Notes: generated by a model not told the origin, from the sequence alone. A stretch of 64,000 nucleotides of DNA from Tenrec ecaudatus (GCF_050624435.1 NC_134547.1:31617419-31681418); one strand, 5' to 3'; counted from the stretch's first letter, positions 21,885 through 32,556 are shown. A program made the numbers and translations.

Positions 21885-23420
21885 TTGCGGCTGAAAATAA
21901 TGCATTGTCAAGTGGGAAAACTGCAGGCTGTAATTTTTAACATTTGTACCTATTATTTTAAACATGAACCATTGCATCAGTTTGACATTAATTTATATAA
22001 TGGGGACCCAAAAAAGAGGAATACAGTGGTAGTGACCACCTCCACTCAATTAACTGCCGGCGAGAACCACTAACCCCAAATCAAAGGCTGTTTGTCCACC
22101 TGCAATCATGCATTATTGAAATGCACCTGTCATTCGGGGAAGCATGGGGACTCAGGTATAAACCCAGCCCCTGATAAATGCAGACACAAAACTTTTATGA
22201 AAGTTTGTAAATACAGTATTGTATGGAAATTCAGATGCATATTGGCTTTCCCGAGCACTGTAAAATGTTTTATTATGAAAAAAGTGGATAAGATACTTAT
22301 CTTTTAAATTGGAGTTTAATATTTTATTAGTGCCAGGCACATAATTCTCATCAAATGGCAGGAAACTCTTTTTTGTATGGATATAAATGTCTAGAGTTTA
22401 ATATTTCAAAGATAAGTACCTACTACTGCATCTATCACATAGCAGCTTAATGGAATTTACTTTTTCTTAAATATTTATACTGTATATGTGTTTGCTAGGC
22501 AAGTGATTATAGCAATCGCTGGTAGAGGGTGAGGCTGGTCGCGTTGGGAAGACGAGGGCCCGCCACCCAAGGATGCATGCTTTTCCAGCCGCCCGCCCAG
22601 GTGTCTGCCCTTAACCTGTGTCTGCCCTTAACCTGGATGAGGCGAGAAATCATTAAGGAATTGAGAGCAAGAGGCTTAAAGAGGGCAAGGAGAGAAAAGG
22701 ACTTCTCACTTCTCCAACTCCAGCAACCTTTTAGAGAGTTTCTCAGGTTTAGCCTTAGAGATTACAGACAGTCAGCTTCTCAGAAGAAATGAAGTTTAAC
22801 AAATTAGAATAAAAGGAGGGGGTGGTGGTGAAGGCTGCTTGGCTTTCAAAGGGAAATTGCATTGGATTGGCAATCCCTCACCCTTCCTCCTGGCTGGGGT
22901 GGGTCCCTTTCCCAAGGAGAGGGGGTGCGGTAGCTGGTGCTGGTACTTCAGCCCTGAAAACTCTTTCATCTGGCCGGAGAAATGCTTTCTGATCCATGCT
23001 GATACAATTACCTTGCCTTTATTGGCAATTTAGAGCTGCTTTTAGGGACATTTTCGAGCAAATGATGTTTTCTTGATATTTTAAAAAAGCAGTGTTATAC
23101 CCTGTACCTTTGGGATAAGGTAGAAACCGAGTTAGAGGCTCATTAGGGGACTGATTGCTGCAGTGCAGGGTTTTTTGTTTTTTTTGGTTGGGTTTTGTTT
23201 TTTTTGGTGTTTGATGTTGTGGGGAATTGAAATGCTCAAACTGAAGGCATGGGCCAGGCAGCTGACCATCTCCAACAAGAGGTATTTTTATTTGGAAGAT
23301 TTAGATGAAATATGAACCTGAATTTACCACTACCCTACTTAGGAAGGTTTTAAAAATCCTCCCATTAGCCAAAGGATATTAAAATGAGCTCAATACATTT
23401 TTTAATATGCACATATGCTG
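21885..23420. other. AT-rich single-copy block, candidate conserved non-coding
   Basis: About 1.5 kb without any recognised repeat, unusual for this window. It has blocks of homeodomain-style AT motifs (ATTTATATAATGG, CATGCATTATTGAAATGC, ATATTTATACTGTATATG) and retained runs with no indel-prone simple repeats except the G/T-rich stretch at 23170-23215. Such texture is typical of developmental enhancers, but conservation cannot be measured here. It encodes no ORF of note. Confidence 0.35.
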
Positions 23421-24129
23421 AGGAGGGGAGCCAGCCTTCTTTGTTCCCTCAGCGGGGTGGAAGCCCAGTTCACTAGCCCCTGCCCTCCCTGCCCTGGTGG
23501 TGTTCAGGCTCCAATGAGGCTACGGAGCGGTTCTATTAGTGGTAAATAACACTGCCTGTCCTAAAGGGCTGTGTGACAGAGATTTACATAGAGTGACATT
23601 GAAAGGCACACAGTGGAATTACGGAGCATGCAAAAACCCAAGCTGTTTCCAGCTAGATGCCAGCTCACCGGACCACAGGCATGCCGGTAGAATTTAACCC
23701 AGAGATTGAACTCAGAGACGGTTTTGACAAACCGCATCTGAAAGGAAATGGCTGTCTGCCCCTTTGTCAGCAGGAGGAAAGGGGAAGGGACAGGACTGGC
23801 TATTTAAAAGACAAGTCTCAGTTCAGGTCTGGGGCTCCCCCAAGCCCCAGGCAGCAGTGGATCTGGGTTTGAGCCCCAGGCCGCTCCTCCTCTCTTCCCA
23901 GTTGGTGTTGCAGAGGCTCTAAACCTATGAAAAACGAAAGTTCCCAAGCTTACTTGGCATACTCCCCCCTTTTCCGGGAAGGGGGTGGGGGTGGGAAGAA
24001 GTTTATTCAATGTCCCCTGGCAAGTGAACTGTGATGTACTGTAGCCCATGTTCCAGGGTCAAGTGCAGGTATCTGCTTTTGCAGACTCAGTGGACTACTC
24101 TGCTGGCCCCCAGGCCATGGCCTTGCCCA
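23421..24129. other. Unassigned single-copy interval
   Basis: No repeat recognised. The segment 23570-23800 has the same clean single-copy look as the block before it, including a 71-codon ORF at 23657-23872 without known similarity. Confidence 0.38.
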
Positions 24130-24245
24130 CTTAGGAAACTACTGCAGTGTAAACCTTTATGGGAGCAGAGAGCCTTAACTTTCTCCCAAGTAGCAGCTGG
24201 TGGGCTTGAACTGCCTACACTGTCGTTAGCCACTCAATGTGACAG
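24130..24245 (-). mobile_element. AfroSINE
   Basis: Antisense body and head: ACTGCAGTGTAAACCTTTATGG, CTTTCTCCCAAGTAGCAGC, TGGTGGGCTTGAACTGCC (box B complement) and GTTAGCCACTCAATG. The LINE-like tail part is weak. Confidence 0.66.
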
Positions 24246-24393
24246 TGCAGCCAGAGAGATGGGCTCCGCTGCCCTCTAAACAGAAGCTGAGGAGGCAGTC
24301 CTTGGACTACAGTAATGCTTTCCCCACCAAGTCCATTGGGATTCCTACGGCCCCTACAGGGGTCTTGCTTCATAGGGTTTTGAGGCTAAAGAT

Positions 24394-24535
24394 CAGTGGT
24401 TCCCAAAGTGGGCAATATTGCCGCTGAGGGTGCACTGGATCATCTGGGGTAGGGGAGGCTGCAAACTCCTACATCTTTATCCTGGCTTATGGACTACAGT
24501 AAAAAAAATTTTAATCACCAGCGGGTGTTGGGTAA
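24394..24535 (+). repeat. Possible hAT-type DNA transposon remnant
   Basis: CAGTGGTTCCCAAAGTGGGC followed by AATATTGCCGC, GGGTGCACTGGATCATC and TGGGG matches the left end of mammalian hAT elements as I remember them. No right-hand inverted repeat was found. A T-run at 24537-24552 follows. Confidence 0.36.
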
Positions 24536-25221
24536 TATTTTTTTTTTTTTTTGGAAAAGGTGAAGTGTCGAAAGCTCAGCTGTTAGATTTGAAAGGAGCA
24601 CACAGCCTTCCCTCCCACAGAAGTGCCGAGGGCTTTGGACCATCAGCGGCCTTATGGCAGCAGCCCACTGCTTAACTCGCCGTGCTAGCTGGTAAAGCCT
24701 TTAAAAATATTTTTTTGAATCAAAGTGCATTTCTTAGTAACAAATGGTTCTCACTATCAAACGGGTATGATTTTACCACACGCATCAAAACATTATTATT
24801 TTTATGACCACATTATCATGTTAAAGATGTTTTAGTGCGTCAGCAAGTGTTCGGGCAGGGCTTTTTCATGCATAGAAAGGCGCGTTACATACTAAGCCAA
24901 ACATTGGACTGACTGACATTCGAGACACAGCGAGCTTTTCTGACTTACATACAAACTCAACTTAAAGATTTAGAAACAACCAAACAGAAGCCAATTTGTC
25001 CCTCAGGGAATGCCTGTAATTTAAGGAGCTCAGACCCGGGACTGTGTGAGCAAGCAGAAACTCAACTGTGGTAAATACACTCTGGTCCCTGCTGAAACAG
25101 ACCTGGGATGGCTTGTCCACATTGGGCTGAGACTTACTCGGTGAAGGCAGACCCCGGCTCTGGAGCTCTCCCAGCACACCAGTGCCCTTGCCCTGATCTC
25201 ATATCTGGCCTCTGTCAGCCC
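24536..25221. other. Unassigned interval
   Basis: Nothing recognised apart from the T-run at 24537-24552. Short overlapping minus-strand ORFs near 24962-25344 have no support. Confidence 0.4.
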
Positions 25222-25432
25222 CCTCACTTCAACTCCAGGCTGACCAACTAGCAATTGTCTCATGGCGACCCTACAGGACACGGTAGAGAACTGCCCCAGT
25301 GGATTTCCAGGACTGTATGTTTTTATGGGAGTGGAAAGTCTCATCTCTCTCCTGAACAGTGGCTGGTAGTTTCGAACTTATGAGCCTGAAGTCAGCAGCC
25401 TGACATGTAACCCAATCCACCACCAGGGCTCC
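25222..25432 (-). mobile_element. AfroSINE
   Basis: Near-complete antisense copy: TCTCATGGCGACCCTACAGG and AGAACTGCCCCAGTGG (tail and body), ATGGGAGTGGAAAGTCTC, TAGTTTCGAACTTATGAGCC (box B complement) and CAATCCACCACCAGGGCTCC (head). It directly abuts a second SINE in the same orientation. Confidence 0.87.
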
Positions 25433-25434
25433 AG

Positions 25435-25624
25435 GCCAAACCAAATCAAACTCTTTGCCATTGACTCAATGTTGACCCAGAGTGACCTTTAGGACAGGGT
25501 AAAACTGCCCCTGTGGGTTTCTGAGGCTTTAATTCTTCACGGGAGTAGAAAGCCACACCGTTCTCCCTCACAACTGGCTGTGGTTTCGAACTGCTGACCT
25601 TATGGTTAGGGCCACTGGAGCTCC
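25435..25624 (-). mobile_element. AfroSINE, second of a tandem pair
   Basis: CCAAACCAAATCAAACTC at the tail end, GACTCAATGTTGACCCAGAG, TAAAACTGCCCCTGTGGG, CACGGGAGTAGAAAGCCAC, GTGGTTTCGAACTGCTGACC and CCACTGGAGCTCC follow the antisense consensus order. It sits 2 bp from the previous copy, so one SINE probably inserted at the tail or head of the other. Confidence 0.9.
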
Positions 25625-26755
25625 TGGCAGGCAGCTCAGTAGCCGTGGTGCCCAGCACTCAGCTCAAGCCTTGTTTTCTGACTGCACTGGTCTTTTCCAG
25701 CTCAGCCCACTCTCTGGACCAAAGCTCAAACATAAGGGCCACTGGCTGCAAGTTGGCACAACCCCATGGGCACCCGGGGCACCTGCCAGGGGTCCAACAG
25801 TGCAGTGAGCTCCATGCAGGTATTTCCCTCACCCGTCCAGTGTCTGCAGCCCACAGCCTGCCCAGGAAGATCCCCCCAAGGCAGCAAAACAGTTTGGAGG
25901 AAATGGGATTCCCGGGGGCCTGCCGCCACAGCCTACTTTCCGGCATGCCTGGTCAGGGTGCCCAGCAGCTACCATCCCACGGGAGACAGAGGGAGGGCAA
26001 GCCTCACCTTTCCACGGGCAAAGATTGTGCCACCTGCAGGCCTTTAATACCAAAAGGGAATGGTGGAGAGATGCCTCACCTGGGATGCAGCTCCAAACAA
26101 GAGGAAATAAAGGGCCTTCCAGCCAGCTTGGTTTTCCCCCAGAGCCTGGGGGGGAGCACTGATAGCAGACTTGCTGCGACCCAGCCCCACGGTCACGTGC
26201 AGCCTCAGCAGTGAGGGCCAAGGGGGGGGGATGGTCAGCTTTTTCTAAGAGGTTTTTCTAAATAGAACTCCCAGAAAGCTTGCCTTTCTTCCTTTCCTGT
26301 GTGTATCATGCCACCCTGCCCCCTGTTCACTTTAAATTTTAAAAGATTTTAGTGTGTAGAGGGGTGGGGAGTACAGATACCTATCCTATTGTCTAAATTC
26401 TCATTCCGTCCTGTGGCCTTCTGCACTGAGAATTGCCTCTTCACTCTGCGGCTCCTTGCTCTTCAGCAAAAGCACAAGGAAATAGGATGGAAGATCACAT
26501 AGGGGGGGGGGGGTTGCAGAGAGACGGGCCAAGGCTGGGTCTGTGAGGGAGCCGGTGAGGAGACAAGGACCCGGGACTGATTACTGCTAGTCCACGCCGC
26601 ATGCTGCTTAGCATGAGGGAATCATTTGGGGCGAGAGATTCAGTTTCATAAAAATGATTTCCAAGAGCTGTTTTGTGCATACTCAAATGTGGAGTCTTTA
26701 AAAAAATTTTTTTGTTGGGCCTTTTATTTTCATTTTCCCAAAATGAAAAAACAAA
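25625..26755. other. Unassigned GC-richer interval
   Basis: No repeat recognised. Opposed ORFs of 189 codons (25645-26214, +) and 130 codons (25829-26221, -) cover the same DNA, which points to absence of stops rather than coding. G-runs at 26222-26230 and 26503-26513 are simple repeats. Confidence 0.38.
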
Positions 26756-27060
26756 CAAACAAAATCAAAACAAAAAACCTCCCAACTTCATGTTTAGTGC
26801 GGTACTTGGGTATTGGTTTTGTTAATTTCTTAAAACAAATTGCCTCCCTAGTAAATCCCCACTTGGACAGCCGCATTAAGCTAGCCGTGGGGGGGCAATA
26901 TGAGCGCGATCATCCGGCACGAGAATTCCCAGAATTTCATCCAAACCGTGATTTGTTCTGTTATAAAATGCCTATAAAACCCGGTATAGAAATTCCTGCA
27001 GGATACGCGGGTGTTTAAATATTTGCAATTACTCTCCCATGATTAAAGAAAGATATGAAG
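26756..27060. other. Candidate conserved non-coding block
   Basis: Clean AT-rich sequence that retains CpGs (AATATGAGCGCGATCATCC, CATCCGGCACGAG), with no recognised repeat after a short A/C-rich run at 26748-26778. CpG survival in AT-rich single-copy DNA often marks constraint, though methylation state or chance would also explain it. Confidence 0.33.
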
Positions 27061-27470
27061 GACAGGACATTAGCACACACAGAAAGTGCAAGGTGCGGTG
27101 AGTGCGATAAATCAGGGAGTGGCGGCGGTGACAGTGCAGACGTTGGGCCCATTCACAAATCAGCTTGAGGCTCTAAGGCCCTCACAAATGGTGAGGTGGG
27201 TCCTGGAGCCGGGAAGCCTGCCCCACACATCACCACCAGGTCCACTGGCCAGCAGAACCCCTACGGAAAGCGGCAGACTGTCTGAAGCCATCACATCGCT
27301 CGTGGCTCAAGCCAAGCAGCCTGTGTGGCTGCCACTCACAAACCTGTCACCCCCAGTCCACTACAGCATTCACACACAGCCCCTTCTGAAGTCTCAGGTG
27401 CTGGCCCACAGGCCCAGATGCCTCTTTTGCTTCTTTGGCCCTTCTAGGGCCTGGATATTATGCTTCGGGG
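27061..27470. other. Unassigned interval
   Basis: The 183-codon ORF at 27086-27637 crosses from this interval into an antisense SINE, so it is rejected as a gene. No other signal was seen. Confidence 0.4.
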
Positions 27471-27622
27471 CAAAACCAAAAACCAAACTCTGCAGGTCAG
27501 TCGATTGTGACTCGTACAGACACTATAGAACTAGGCAGATTGGCTCCTGTGGGTGGCGGAGGCTCTCTATCTTTAAGCAGAAAGCTAGATCGTTCTCCTT
27601 CAGAGCAGCTAGTGACGTAGAA
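27471..27622 (-). mobile_element. AfroSINE, 5' truncated
   Basis: CAAAACCAAAAACCAAACTC and TCGATTGTGACTCGTACAG (tail complement), TTGGCTCCTGTGGGTGG and AGCAGAAAGCTAGATCG. The head is missing where the next SINE begins in opposite orientation, making a head-adjacent inverted pair. Confidence 0.76.
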
Positions 27623-28480
27623 CAGCTGGTGGCCTAGTGCTTACAGTTGGGCTGATAACCACAAAGTCAGCAGTTCAAAACCAGCGGCTACCCTGAGGGA
27701 GAAAGACAGACTTTCTACTCCAAAATTTATAGTCTTGGAAACTCACAAGTCAGGTTTTTTTGTGCCAACATGGCACCTAGAAGAAGACATGGGTGGAGGT
27801 TAGCCTGTCCACCAGGTCGCAGCTTAATGACCTCCCTCGGAGGTGTGACTGTGATAAATGGCTAGCTGGAGGCTGCCCCCCACCCCGACCAACCCTCTCC
27901 CTGGTGGTGGGATCGACTTGCTGCCTGATCTAGCTGCCCTGCCTCACCACGTGTGCTGGGCTACCTGTGGGCCATGCAGTGCTCTGCTCCACCTGGCTGG
28001 GTCAACCACGGACCACAGTGGACTGCATTGTTGTGCTGTGCTATGCCACCCGGCCACCCCGCCTTGCCATGTCTGCTGCTTGCAGACCAACTCCGCTCAT
28101 CCTGCCACACCTGCCACCTCACATCACATCACTGCACTGTGAGGCCCCACCGCATCCTGCTTCACCTCCCGGTGCTGCACTCCACCCTCACCGCTTCAGC
28201 TCCCTGCTGCCTGCTTCCTGGGCCTTGGGAAGGGCCTTCAGTACATTCGCTGTACTTCCACAAAAGTGAGTTGGACTGAGTTTCTGTCGCGCTTGTGAAC
28301 TCATTGGCTGTTATATTCCTTTTTGCTATATAAACGTATCCTTTTACACATTTATAAGATCATGAACGTCCTGATCTTGCTTCTTTAGAGAATGCTGCCT
28401 AACAGAGTCAATCCTATCCTATCCTGTAGGGTCGCTGTGAGGCAGCGCTGACTTGAGGCTAGGGAGTTTGGTTTGAGTTT
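27623..28480 (+). mobile_element. AfroSINE split by an LTR
   Basis: The 5' part at 27623-27752 (AGCTGGTGGCCTAGTGC, GGGCTGATAACCACAAAGTC, CAGCAGTTCAAAACCAGC, TTATAGTCTTGGAAACTC) is continued at 28406-28480 by CCTATCCTGTAGGGTCGC and the GAGTTTGGTTTGAG tail. The intervening 653 bp is an inserted LTR flanked by a perfect AGTCA duplication. Rejoining the order of motifs (not the sequence) gives a full-length SINE layout. Confidence 0.82.
27753..28405 (+). mobile_element. LTR inserted in a SINE
   Basis: A 653-bp solo LTR with AGTCA target duplications at 27748-27752 and 28406-28410. It starts near GTGCCAACATGGC, has TATATAAACGTATCC at about 28327 as a TATA region, and ends GCTGCCTAACAG. The ends fit the ERVL-type LTRs at 1616, 28971 and 40965. 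Its middle (27940-28200) is expanded with C/T-G-rich imperfect repeats that produce several ORFs of about 100 codons, which I do not credit. Confidence 0.76.
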
Positions 28481-28535
28481 TGACCTTGCCATAAACAGCC
28501 CACCTCGTCTTCACCCACTCGACCACCAAAGCTCC
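28478..28535 (-). repeat. AfroSINE head fragment
   Basis: TTTTGACCTTGCCATAAACAG then CACTCGACCACCAAAGCTCC is the antisense of the tRNA-like SINE head. Only about 58 bp remain. Confidence 0.5.
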
Positions 28536-28585
28536 TGTGGGCCGCCTCTGGAGATTGTCTTTCCATAAAGCCCCATGCGCTAAGG

Positions 28586-28811
28586 CACTCACTCACTGCC
28601 ACTGAGTCCATGCCAACTCATGGTGACCCTTTAGGACAAGGTAGAACTGCCTCTAGCAGTTTCTGAGATTGTACCTCTAAATGGGAGTAGAAAGCTCCCC
28701 CTTTCTTCCTCAGAGAAACTAGTGGTTTTGAACTGGTGACCTTGACATTAGTACTTGCCATTGAACTGCTGACAAGCCGAACTTGGAACTGCTACACTAC
28801 CAGGATTCCCC
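28586..28811 (-). mobile_element. AfroSINE
   Basis: ACTGCCACTGAGTCCATGCC and TCATGGTGACCCTTTAGG (tail complement), GGTAGAACTGCCTCTAGC, AATGGGAGTAGAAAGCTCC and GTGGTTTTGAACTGGTGACC, ending at ACACTACCAGGATTCCCC. It is full length in layout, with a short internal duplication around 28740-28780. Confidence 0.86.
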
Positions 28812-28861
28812 TATCCTAAGTGATGAGTTTTACAAAACTCTTATCAATGATAACATTTCAC

Positions 28862-28968
28862 TCTAGTGCTCAGTCCCTTCGTGGTCCCGTATTACAGACG
28901 AGGAAGCTGAGCGTGTTTGGCAAAGAGGCTTCCCCTAGTCTAACCCTGGAGCAGCCAGGGCCTCGCCT
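28862..28968 (-). repeat. MIR SINE remnant
   Basis: CCGTATTACAGACGAGGAAGC and TGAGCGTGTTTGGCAAAGAGG, followed by GAGCAGCCAGGGCC, follow the antisense MIR body (…TTACAGATGAGGAAACTGAGGC…). Old and decayed. It ends right at the LTR of the next element. Confidence 0.52.
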
Positions 28969-28970
28969 CC

Positions 28971-29461
28971 TGTGTTAGTCTGGGTACTTCAGAGAAACAA
29001 ATCCACAGAAACTCATGTAGAAGAGTTTTACATAAAGGTTAAGTGCACATCAAGAAAACATCCCAACCCAGTGCTGCCCAAGCCCATGAGTCCAACACCA
29101 ATCCACAAAGTTCTCCTCCATCTCACAAAACAGACGCAATGATGCTGACTGCAGGAGGAAAGCCAAGTCAGTGAATGTGTAAGCATCTCAACACTGGCAG
29201 GGGTCTCCACACAGTTGCTACAGCACCCAGGGTTGCATCGGGGTAGGTCCATGTGGCTTCTCCTCAGAGACATCCTGCAGGAAGTGAGCCTTGCCAGTTG
29301 AAGCAGGGAACTGGCTAAGGCAGCTGCACCCTGGTCTGACCATCAGAAAGCAAGAGACCCGAGAACTAGAAAGGCAAGGCTCACTGAGCCATTTATCCCT
29401 CCGGCCTTCAATTAACCCCACATGTGTTTATCAGCCAGATTGGCACAATAAACTAAATACA
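28971..29461 (-). repeat. 3' LTR of the compact provirus
   Basis: 491 bp, from TGTGTTAGTCTGGG (the complement of the LTR end) to the complement of TGTATTTAGTTTATTG at 29461. Compared with the partner LTR it lacks about 34 bp, mostly a repeated ACCCATTAACCTATATGTCC-type segment near 30610-30640 that only the 5' LTR has. Confidence 0.87.
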
Positions 29462-30486
29462 TCTGTCCACCCCTTGCCAACGTGGCACATGTACATAATT
29501 CTTTAGCTTCACAATTGCAATTAAGTAATACCTATACCTCAATACTATAATCCTGTGAATGTCCCCCCACACCTATGAAATTAGTAAGCCAACCACTTCA
29601 TCCCTTTATCCCCCCAATTTTGGGTACCCAATTTATCTACTGCCCACTTACATCAACCCAGTGCTCTGAGAAGACAATCATTTTCCGACATGAAGAAGCT
29701 TCCGTCCAGTTGGAACCTTGTGAAGTCTGCATCCATAAGCAAAGTCAAATCTGGACAGGCCATCCATAAAGTCAGCAACAGTATGCACCAGTTCACAGTC
29801 TCAAAAATCTCCATCTGGTCGGGTTCTGGTCAACTCAATGTGGGCCGCCTCACTCAGCCTCCACAGGGTGCCCATTGGTCTCCTTGCCTTAAGACCATGG
29901 GCTCTTCCAATATTCAACAAGCCTAGCCCCCTTGTGCGAGGTCATGAACTTTAGACCAATCAACCTGCTCTCATCTTCTCTTTTTTCTGTAAACCAGGTC
30001 CACAGGTGTTGGTGGCCAAACTCAACCCGTCTCTTTATTGCTGCATTTCTCCCACTTCCACTCAACAAGTAGATCCAGGTGGTCACCTAGCAAGCACTTC
30101 AGCCTGCTCACAGACTCCCTTTAACATTCAGTCCCAGAGAGGAGTTTTCTTCCTGGTTCCAGATTTTTTCCAGCTCTGACAAAGACCACTAGTTCCCGAG
30201 TACTCCAAAGCACTGGGTGGGGCACATCTTTTCAAAGCTTTCTTTGCAGGCGTGGCCTAAACCCATTCTAAAGATCAAATTTTAATGGCTCAAAGCAAGT
30301 GGGCTTATACACTTTCTATTTTCACACGTCCCATATTTCCCCCAGAAATAACTGAGTAAACAGTGTGGCTCTATCTGACCTCTGCTAGACAAAGAAGAAA
30401 AACAACGATGAGGAAGAGGTCAAACGAACATCTGCTCTCCAGCTTGTGATTTGTTTCTCCAGCACCCCCCTCCTAAGGTACCATAA

Positions 30487-31011
30487 TGTGTGAGTCTGGG
30501 TACTTTAGAGAAACAAATCCACAGAAATTCATGTATAGGAGAGAGTTTTATATAAAGGATAAGTGCACATCAAGAAAACATCCCAACCCAGTGCTGCCCA
30601 ACCCCACAAGTCCAACATTCACCCATTAACCTATATGTCCAACACCAATCCACAAAGTCCTCCTCCATCTCACAAAACACACGCAACGATGCTGACTGCA
30701 GGAGGAAAGCTGAGTCAGTGAGCGTGTAAGCATCTCAGCGCTGGCAGGGGTCTCCACATGGCTGCTCCAGCACCCAGGGCTGCATCGGGGTAGGTCCATG
30801 TGGCTTCTCCTCAAGGACGTCTTGCAGGAAGTGAGCCTTGCCAGCTAAAACCGGGAACTGGCTAAGGCAGCTGCACCCTGGTCCGACCATCAAAAAGCAA
30901 GAGACCCGAGAACTAGTAAGGCAAGCCTCACTGAGCCATTTATCCCTCCACCCTTCAATTAACCCCACATGTGTTTATCGGCCAGGTTGGCACAATAAAC
31001 TAACTACCTCA
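30487..31011 (-). repeat. 5' LTR of the compact provirus
   Basis: 525 bp, from TGTGTGAGTCTGGG at 30487 to the complement of TGAGGTAGTTAG at 31011. A 77-codon frame on the minus strand (30735-30968) is also open in the copies at 1659-1892 and 29218-29421. It reflects shared descent and has no recognised function. Confidence 0.87.
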
Positions 31012-31016
31012 CCTCC

Positions 31017-32424
31017 ACTTCATTTGTGAGCTGTCTTTTGGAGAGCTACCAGCTAGGACAATGAGGGACTTCCCTTGTAGCTGGAATTTTCTTCCCTCTT
31101 CATCACTCTCCACCTTGTTGTCATGAGGCTCTCAAACTAACTGGCCATCTACAGGTGGACCTGAGAACCTCTCTCTGCAGTGGTGACACATCCACCAAAA
31201 TGGCTGCATTACCTCCCTGACCAGGAGTCTCCTGGAAGCACTTTCCTCCATGGCTCCAGCTTGTGGGGGCAGCCTCTGCCCCTTGACCCCCAGAAGCACC
31301 ACCTTCTCCCATGCTTCTTCCAGCTGTAGGGTGTCGGTAAAAGCAGAGTTAACCCAAACCCAGTGTCTTCACTCCTATACCATGTGGATGGCCTCCTGCA
31401 ATTGCCAACACTGGATTCTTTCGCTCTGCCCCGCTTACTCTTTGTAACCCCTCATCCCTAGTTCCTTGTATTGCACTCATGTTCTGACTAGAATGGGAGC
31501 CAGAGTCGGAGGCAGGGATGGCTGCTTCTCCCGGGATAACTGCTCAGGCACTGCATGGTGGTGACCTGCAGTGGACATGCACAGGAGGTTACTCTTTGCT
31601 TTTGTTCTACGAGGACACGCTGTTGAGCTTGGACTTTACCCCGTTGTTGAGTATGATGAATTCACTCCTTCCTTTGCTCCTCATTGGCTTTCAGAGCAGC
31701 ATGGCTATCTCCCTGCGGAATGCAGCCGGCTCACCTGGGGGCCAGTGCAGGGCACCTGCTACCTGCCTGACCTCAGAGAGGCTGCTGAGATGTTATTTAC
31801 ACAGGCGCCCAAGCCAGTTGGCCAGAGCAGGCATTTTGGGGAATGCTCTCTCTCTGCCTTCTCACTCTCTCTTTTCCAACATCCAGCCTCCCAGAACTTG
31901 AAACAATACTTGGAGGGGTCAGTGTGGAGGGTAGCCAGAGACCATGGAAACACACGTAGGCTGGGTTAATGTACGCCCCAGCATGCCGGCGTGGGTCAGA
32001 GATGACAAATGGCAGAGCCCCGAAGGTGTGCAATCCATTTATTGATTCCAGGCCCTCCTCTTCTTGTTCGGTGGCCTCCAGGGAGTGAATGTCACAGATT
32101 CTTAGGGCTGAAATTGTGCAGGAAGCACACGGGTTTCCTATTGGCTAGACATCTGAGGCCGCTTGGCCAAAATATGGAACCCATTACAGGGAAATGTGGT
32201 TCATGTTTCCGACAGAGCCAAATAACCTCACTGGGCAGACTGCCTGGGTCTGGGTGTCGCTGGCACAGGCTGATGGCAGCGGCAGCCTCTCCCCTCCTGG
32301 CCTATGCCATTCGGATTCGAGGGTCATGGAATCATAAAAATAAGGGGAGCCATCGTGCCTAACAGGGATGGCGGCCTTGCTGTCCACCGAAAGTGGTTGC
32401 CCTTCACTAACTCATTTAAGTGCC
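31017..32424. other. Single-copy interval
   Basis: No repeat recognised over 1.4 kb. Overlapping plus-strand ORFs of 127 and 132 codons near 31518-31969 lie in different frames of the same DNA and have no known domain. An exon could hide here, but I see no consistent frame with splice signals. Confidence 0.38.
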
Positions 32425-32556
32425 ACTGGCCCTGTGCAGAGTGGAGCTTGGGTTTCTGTGCCCAGCTCTGCCACTGACTTCCTGTGTGGCCCACAATAGG
32501 TCATTTAACTTCTCTGAGGCCCCGTTTTCATTATCTGTGAAATAAAGATCCTTTCA
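32425..32556 (+). repeat. MIR SINE remnant
   Basis: CAGCTCTGCCACTGACTTCC, TGTGTGGCCCACAATAGGTC, ATTTAACTTCTCTGAGGCCC and TTTTCATTATCTGTGAAATA follow the MIR core in order. It is one of the clearer ancient SINE remnants in the window. Confidence 0.66.

Larger units (their letters stand above)
28971..31011 (-). mobile_element. Compact ERVL-like provirus, two LTRs
   Basis: A 2.04-kb element on the minus strand: 5' LTR at 30487-31011, an internal region of only about 1.0 kb (29462-30486), and 3' LTR at 28971-29461. A perfect 5-bp target duplication, CCTCC, flanks it (28966-28970 and 31012-31016). Next to the 5' LTR, on the minus strand, TGGTACC followed by GTGGGGT-like bases suggests the leucine-tRNA primer site typical of ERVL. 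No gag, pol or env frame survives or fits in the internal region, so this is a non-autonomous or heavily deleted copy. The internal flank also occurs at 40150-40290. Confidence 0.86.

Noticed and set aside
25645..26221. 189-codon (+) and 130-codon (-) ORFs
   Set aside because: They overlap on opposite strands in GC-richer DNA, with no recognisable domain in either.
27086..27637. 183-codon plus-strand ORF
   Set aside because: Runs from unassigned DNA into an antisense AfroSINE, so it is not a coherent gene.
31518..31969. Two ORFs of about 130 codons
   Set aside because: Different frames over the same DNA, no domain, no splice signals that fit.
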